Source of the DNA: Streptomyces sp. NBC_01571
GTDB taxonomy: Bacteria > Actinomycetota > Actinomycetes > Streptomycetales > Streptomycetaceae
Assembly (NCBI RefSeq): GCF_026339875.1
Contig: NZ_JAPEPZ010000001.1
Span: 124,001-188,000 of the forward strand
Reading direction: 5' to 3'
Length of the DNA stretch: 64,000 nt
This document shows, one piece after another, positions 59,310 to 64,000 of the stretch. The stretch's first letter is position 1, and every line of letters begins with the position of its first letter. A program made the position numbers and the translations under genes. Below the pieces are notes generated by a model, which saw only the letters and a list, made by a program, of their open reading frames with translations, did not search any database and was not told where the DNA came from.

Positions 59310-59983
59310 CCGCGCCGGGGGCCTTCCGAAGGCGCTGGTCGTCGGCCACTGCCGGCTCGTCGTCAGTGCGCGGTGCCATGGTGCGTTCCGCCGCACGACC
59401 TCGATGTGCTGCCGAAGGACAGCGATTCCGTCCTTCAGCAGGCCGAGGACGGCCCCCGGTGCCCCGGCGTGTCGTCGGGGCGCGCGGCCTCGGAGGCTCC
59501 GTCACAGGTGACGGGGCCGTCCTCCTGGCAGACGGCCCACAGGCTTGCGCCGGAGGTTCCGCCGGCCCAGCGAGCCCTGCCGTTCCCGTCCGGCCCAGGC
59601 GTCGCCCGCGGCGCTGGGTTACGAACCGAGTCGGGCCCGGCTCACAGCCGGGGCCCCTCGTCGCCGCTCCGGGTCCGGGTGCGTCGAAGGCGCAGCGTCC
59701 GATCGTGGTGAAGACGTAGCCGAGTCGCGCAGAGGGGCCGGCGTGCCGGGCGGCCCTGGCAGACGTTTTCGATCGCGTGGGCCGCCGCGTGGGCCGTCCA
59801 CCCCGCACCCGGAGACGCTCCCAGGGTGGAGCCGCGGTCGGCGGTCGTGATTACCTGCTCCCCGCACGCGACCGCACACGCGCCCCCGCCCGCGCCCAAA
59901 ATCTTTGCCGACATCCGGGGTCCAGGCCTCACCGTGGGAAAACTCAACATGACGAACGTCGTCCAGCCCAGCGGGGAGTGCCT
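59310..59983. other. Gene-free stretch
   Basis: Frames here are Arg/Pro-rich shadows with no family resemblance. No hairpin, repeat or RNA signature stood out beyond the upstream region of the small gene at 59984. Confidence 0.4.
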
Positions 59984-60361
59984 GTGACCCGACCCGAAAC
60001 CGCCTGCGCCCTCGGCGCCACCATCCTCACAGCCGGCGGCACCGCCACCGCCATCCACCACCTGTGGTGGGAGACCGGTGTGTTCGGGGCTCTCGCGCTC
60101 TTCCTGGCCGAGGGCGTGCTCCGACGACGCCGCGCACGCCACGGCAGGGAACGCCGGGCCCGCGTCCAGGCGGAACGTGCCGAACTGGCCGCCCGCGGCC
60201 CCGCACCACTCCCCGTCCCCTGCTGCCGGATCTGGAAGTCCTCCGAAGGTGCCGTGCACGGGGCCGACTGCACCCGGCCCCAGGCCGCGCGCACCACTCT
60301 CCGCGACGCGGAGCAGCGCATTCTCGACCAGCTCGACGACGACACCCGGGACACTGCGTGA
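59984..60361 (+). CDS. Small hypothetical membrane-associated protein
   Basis: GTG 59984 follows GGGGAG. The 125-residue protein has two hydrophobic segments (CALGATILTAGGTATAIHHL and TGVFGALALFLAEGV), a strongly basic helix (LRRRRARHGRERRARVQAER) and a tail with conserved-looking Cys (PVPCCRIWKSSEGAVHGADC). This layout occurs in small proteins from Streptomyces plasmids and phage-like islands. Function unknown. Confidence 0.6.
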   Translation: MTRPETACALGATILTAGGTATAIHHLWWETGVFGALALFLAEGVLRRRRARHGRERRARVQAERAELAARGPAPLPVPCCRIWKSSEGAVHGADCTRPQAARTTLRDAEQRILDQLDDDTRDTA

Positions 60362-60462
60362 CCGGCCCGTCGTCCACGCCCCGCGGCGCACGCACCCGTC
60401 GCGTCGGGCCTGGCGGAGGATGCGGCGGTCACGCAGCCGGTGCCGCCGCGCACGGGCAGGCG

Positions 60463-60693
60463 TCACCAGCGCCACAAGCCGGATATCAGTCTGGCCAGGA
60501 ACACTCCCGCTCCGGCCCATTTGCCGCAGATGATCAAAAGTCGTCGCGCATCGCCGTGCACCATGTCGAAGACCAGGGCGGGGCTGGCGACCAGGGCGAA
60601 CGCGGCCCCGGCAAGGATCACGGCGGAAACGGCGACGTACATCGACTCGACGGTGCTCTCATCTTTCTGCGCCTGCGGCCGGGATGCCCCCAT
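60463..60693 (-). CDS. Small membrane protein, 76 aa
   Basis: ATG 60693 follows GGGGGAAAA. Two membrane helices are evident (SMYVAVSAVILAGAAFALVA and LLIICGKWAGAGVFLARLIS) joined by a short loop with FDMVHGDARR. No family recognised. It converges with the gene at 59984, ending about 100 bp from it. Confidence 0.6.
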   Translation of the reverse strand: MGASRPQAQKDESTVESMYVAVSAVILAGAAFALVASPALVFDMVHGDARRLLIICGKWAGAGVFLARLISGLWRW

Positions 60694-60943
60694 TGGTGGA
60701 TTTTCCCCCGGGCGAGGGGGTCTCAATCCGACCACCGCATACGTAAGTCCCGGCGTGGGCAAGGGCGGTGACGTCCGGCCTGGTGCCGGAGCCGGCCGAC
60801 CTCAGTCGGCGGCTGGGAGTCCGAGGAGAGGCCCCGCCCCGGTCAGCCGGGTGGTCTCGCCCGTGCCCGCCCGCGCCGCAGGAACAACCTGCGGGCACTG
60901 ATACGCCCGCCGGCGGCGCGGCGCGGCCGGAAGGTCGCCAGGT

Positions 60944-62391
60944 TCAGTCGCGGTACGCCTTCATCAGGTGGAGCCACACCTCGCTGATCGTCGGGAAGCA
61001 CGGCACCGCGTGCCAGAGGCGGTCCATGGTGATGCCTCCAGCCACGGCGACGGTCGCCGAGTGGAGGAGCTCGGCCACCCCGGGGCCGACGAAGGTGACG
61101 CCGAGGAGACGGTGGCCGTCCAGGTCGACCACCATCCTGGCCCGTCCCCGGTAGCCGTCCGCGTACAGGAACGCCCCCGGAACCGCGCCCAAGTCCACGT
61201 CGACGACCTTGGTCCGGTGGCCCGCCCGTTCCGCCTCGGCCGCGGTGAGTCCGACGGAGGCGGCTTCGGGGTCGCAGAAGAAGACCTGGGGGACCGCCTG
61301 GAAGTCGGCGGTCGTGGCATGGGCTCCCCACGCCGCCGTGTCGAGACTCTCTCCGCGGGCGAGGGCTCCGATGGCCTCTCCGGCGATGCGGGCCTGGTAC
61401 TTGCCCTGGTGGGTGAGGAGGGCGTGGTGGTTGACGTCACCCGCCGCGTACAGCCAGCCGCCGTCGACCCCGCGGACGCGACAGGAGTCGTCGATGTCCA
61501 GCCAGGTTCCGGGGGCGAGCCCGACCGTGTCCAGGCCGATGTCGTCGGTGTGCGGGGTGCGTCCGGTGGCGAAGAGGACCTCGTCCGCTTCGAGTTCGTC
61601 GCCGCCGGCCAGCCGCACGGTGACGGGGCCGGCCGGGTCGGGCCTGCTCAGTGACACCACGTCGGTGTTCGTGCGCACGTCGACACCCGACTCTGCCAGG
61701 CCGTGCGCCACCTCTTCCCCGACGAAGGGCTCCATACGTGACAGCAGAGCGGATCCCCGGGCCAGGAGGGTGACCCGTGCGCCGAGTCCCTGCCAGGCGC
61801 TCGCCATCTCGACGGCGACACCGCCCCCGCCGATCACGACGAGGCTGCCGGGCACCTCCTCGGAATCGGTGGCCTTCCGGTTGTTCCACGGGCGCGCCTC
61901 CTCGATGCCGGGAAGGCCGGGGAGAAAGGCGCCGCTGCCGGTGCACACCACGACGCGTGCCGCGCCTCCAGCAGGTGCTGTGCGCCGTCCGGGCCCTCCA
62001 CCGCCACGCGTCGCTCCCCCGCGAGGCGGCCGTGGCCGCGGACCAGCGTGGCCCCCAGCCCTGTCATGTTGGCGGCCTGCCCGCTGTCGTCCCAGTCCGA
62101 TACGACACGGTCCCGGCGCGCGAAGGCGCCGCGCGCGTCCACCACGCCCGTGACCGCGGCGCTCGCCCCCTCGACCCGGCGTGCGTCGGCGACGGCGACC
62201 ACGGGCCGCAACAGCGCCTTGCTCGGGATGCAGGCCCAGTACGAGCACTCGCCGCCTACGAGCTCCCGCTCGACCAGGGCGACCGAGAGACCGGCGGCCC
62301 GCGCCCGCTCGAGCACGGTCTGGCCCACGGGGCCGGCACCCACCACGATGACATCGTGGACATCGGTGTTGTCATGCGGCGTGGTTTCCAT
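60944..62391 (-). pseudogene. Class I flavin disulfide oxidoreductase, one frameshift
   Basis: Lipoamide dehydrogenase/mercuric reductase-like FAD enzyme. ATG 62391 begins HDVIVVGAGPVGQTVLERAR (FAD-binding GxGxxG), and the redox-active pair is GGECSYWACIPSKALLRP. Near 61951-61957 the frame shifts: ending HLLEARHASW in one, continuing RVVVCTGSGAFLPGLPGIEE in the other; a missing G (GCG GTC GTG) explains it. The second part has the NAD(P) motif SLVVIGGGGVAVEMASAWQG, DDIGLDTVGLAPG, LYAAGDVNHHALLTHQGKYQ and the dimerisation domain ending HLMKAYRD. All other motifs are intact, so this may be a sequencing error or a very young pseudogene. Confidence 0.85.
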
Positions 62392-62863
62392 GACACATCC
62401 TCATTCATCGGTAAGGGAGTGCGGGGTTCCGCTCCCGCCGTGCCACCGGCAAGGGCCGACCGCGACGCTCAAGGGGCCACGTGGCAGCGGACGCGCTCGG
62501 CCGTCGCGATCAGCACAACTTCGAGTGCGTGCGGGTCGCGGCGGGTCCGGGCCATCAGGAGAACCCCCCGCGGCTTCGAGGAACACCACCGGGTCGCACG
62601 ACGATCGGCGCCCTGATCATCACCCCAGCTTGCCCTGGCAGGGCCCGCCCAACGAGCCAACACCCCGTCGGCGAACACCACCGGCCGGTACAAACGGAGC
62701 CGGCCGTGCTCGGGCCTCACTCCTTTGGCAGGTGTGTGGGCCCTGCGGTGAGGAAGCGAGCGCCGAGGGGGCGGGTGCGGGCCGGGGCCCGTCCATGGTC
62801 CGTCCGGACCAATCGCGGCTCTCCTCCCGTACGGACGAACGGAAAGTACGGTAGGAATCCGAC
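62392..62863. other. Divergent intergenic region
   Basis: Between the oxidoreductase and the gene at 62864. No gene, repeat or operator could be supported; both promoters are expected here. Confidence 0.4.
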
Positions 62864-63583
62864 GTGAACGATCTGCTCACCGAAGTCATCGAGGCCCATG
62901 GCGGGACCGAACGCTGGGAGGAACTGACCCAGGCGCGGGCCACCCTTGTCAGCGGTGGCGACCTGTTCGCCATCAAGGGTCTGCCGCAGGACGTCACGCC
63001 ACGCGTGATGACCGTCAGGCTGCACGAGGAGCACGCCTCGGTCCAGCCTTTCGGCGCTCACGACCAGAAGACCGACTTCACGCCCGGACGGGTGAGCATC
63101 GAGAAACTCGACGGGCAGGTGGTCGCCGAACGCGAGGACCCTCGGACGTCTTTCGCCGGACACACGCTCGAGACACCCTGGGACCCGCTGGACCGCGCCT
63201 ACTTCAACGGCTACGCGTTGTGGACCTACCTCACCACGCCCTTCCTGCTTGCCATGCCCGGCTTCACGGTCACCGGCATCGAGCCATGGCGGGAGGGGGA
63301 CGAGGTCTGGCCGGGGCTGCGTGCCGCCTTCCCGCCGCGGATCGCGAGCCACAGCACCCACCAGGACTTCTATTTCGGTCCCGACCGGCTCCTGCGGCGC
63401 CACGACTACCACGTCGACGTGGCCGGCGGATTCGCCGCCGCGCAGTACGTCCACGACCATACGGAAGCGGACGGCATCGTGCTGCCCACCAGACGCCGGG
63501 CCTACCGCCGCGACTCCGACGGTCGTCCGCTCCTGGGGCAGGTCATGGTCTCCATCGATCTCAGCGACGTCCACTTCAGCTGA
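62864..63583 (+). CDS. Hypothetical protein with lipoprotein-sorting-like fold
   Basis: GTG 62864 (MNDLLTEVIEAHGGTERWEE) follows TAGGAA. The 239-residue protein begins with the common V-I-x-A-H-G-G-x-x-x-W motif and continues in beta-rich sequence: LTQARATLVSGGDLFAIKGL, RVMTVRLHEEHASVQPFGAH, GRVSIEKLDGQVVAEREDPR, DFYFGPDRLLRRHDYHVDVA and MVSIDLSDVHFS. This resembles half-barrel LolA/LppX-like proteins but it lacks a signal peptide. Related genes are annotated only as hypothetical. Probably intact. Confidence 0.75.
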   Translation: MNDLLTEVIEAHGGTERWEELTQARATLVSGGDLFAIKGLPQDVTPRVMTVRLHEEHASVQPFGAHDQKTDFTPGRVSIEKLDGQVVAEREDPRTSFAGHTLETPWDPLDRAYFNGYALWTYLTTPFLLAMPGFTVTGIEPWREGDEVWPGLRAAFPPRIASHSTHQDFYFGPDRLLRRHDYHVDVAGGFAAAQYVHDHTEADGIVLPTRRRAYRRDSDGRPLLGQVMVSIDLSDVHFS

Positions 63584-63983
63584 CCGGGAGCACGGCCTCT
63601 CCAAGTGCGCGGTGCCGGGGAAGAACTGACCTGGCCGGAATGCGTGACCTGCCGTGTGATGCGCCCCCACCCTGGTCTGTCGCGTCCGCGAGAAGGTGAG
63701 CGAGCAGACCCACCCGGCGTACAGGATGAACGAACGGCGGCACTGGTTCCGGTCACAGGCGGACTTCTTGCTCGGCGCGGCGGCCGGGGGTCATCCATCG
63801 GCGCGGCCCGCCCGGCGGTCGCGGGAAGCGCCGGCTGCCCTGGTGGGCGGCGGCCGCCCCGCCGGCGCCGCGATGTCCCGCCCGTAGGGACCTGAACTGG
63901 CGCTACGGGGTAATCCATTCGCCCGCCCGGCTCTCGTACGACGAGAATGCCGAGGCCAACGACGATTCACAAGGAGCTTCGCC

Positions 63984-64000
63984 ATGACCGGTCCGCAGCA
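63984..64000 (+). CDS. Start of a gene running off the window
   Basis: ATG 63984 (MTGPQ) is preceded at ideal distance by AAGGAG (63971-63976). Only the first five codons are visible, so no identity can be given. Confidence 0.5.

Noticed and set aside
56451..59396. 981-codon minus-strand frame opposite the GH78 gene
   Set aside because: Antisense shadow of the rhamnosidase gene with Gly/Val/Arg-rich sequence and no family match.

Overview
This is high-GC actinobacterial DNA with strong G/C third-codon bias. Lsr2, tap/tpg telomere genes, SpoIIE-type phosphatase, DUF6192/DUF6247/DUF6232 families, PadR-HAAS and secreted proteases and glycosidases all point to Streptomyces, probably a chromosome arm or a large linear replicon. 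Positions about 1-40,200 are an accessory, decaying region full of insertion sequences, broken genes and rearrangement scars. From about 40,250 to the right end the gene order is calmer and looks like ordinary chromosome, although single lesions still occur there.

Left part (1-20,700): an IS3 transposase cut by the window edge, an IS5 remnant and a complete IS1182 element with a 6-bp target duplication and a frameshifted transposase. These are followed by a secreted M4 metalloprotease, a barstar-domain protein, an IS5 transposase lacking a catalytic Asp, a broken racP-like gene, and an 857-bp IS427-group IS5 element inserted (TTA duplication) into a coding sequence. Next come a coiled-coil/AT-hook-like protein, a lipoprotein, a glutaredoxin-like protein, a SUKH protein, Lsr2, and two IS1380 copies bracketing a translationally coupled pair of DUF7336 paralogues. 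Two divergent secreted HNH-nuclease-like paralogues close this part.

Middle (20,700-40,200): a family 2 glycosyltransferase, a DUF6192 gene, a wrecked ATP-dependent DNA ligase, a SpoIIE phosphatase and a VOC protein. Then a DUF6247/RelE-like pair that looks like a toxin-antitoxin unit, and a DUF6232 membrane protein plus small partner that share a repeated amyloid-like motif. A frameshifted tpg and an N-terminally truncated tap (telomere replication genes) abut a truncated integrase. Next to them is a 26-residue RiPP precursor ending in AWYLWY followed by a cytochrome P450, the layout of a tryptorubin-type atropopeptide locus. After this come MerR, truncated hemolysin III, COG4315, PadR-HAAS, VOC and XRE genes or fragments.

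Right part (40,200-64,000): a predicted ATPase, the Kup potassium transporter, a MacB-like export system (two large FtsX-type permeases and an ATPase, with a second ATPase convergent to them), a DyP peroxidase fragment, a bile-acid:sodium symporter-family protein, a Tat-exported GH78 alpha-L-rhamnosidase behind a LacI-type operator, a frameshifted flavin disulfide oxidoreductase and several small hypothetical genes.

The most interesting signals are the atropopeptide locus, the paired amyloid-motif proteins, a dispersed roughly 140-nt element found twice in opposite orientation whose hairpins covary (a candidate structured RNA), and the degraded telomere module. All identifications come from reading motifs in the sequence; no database search was run.
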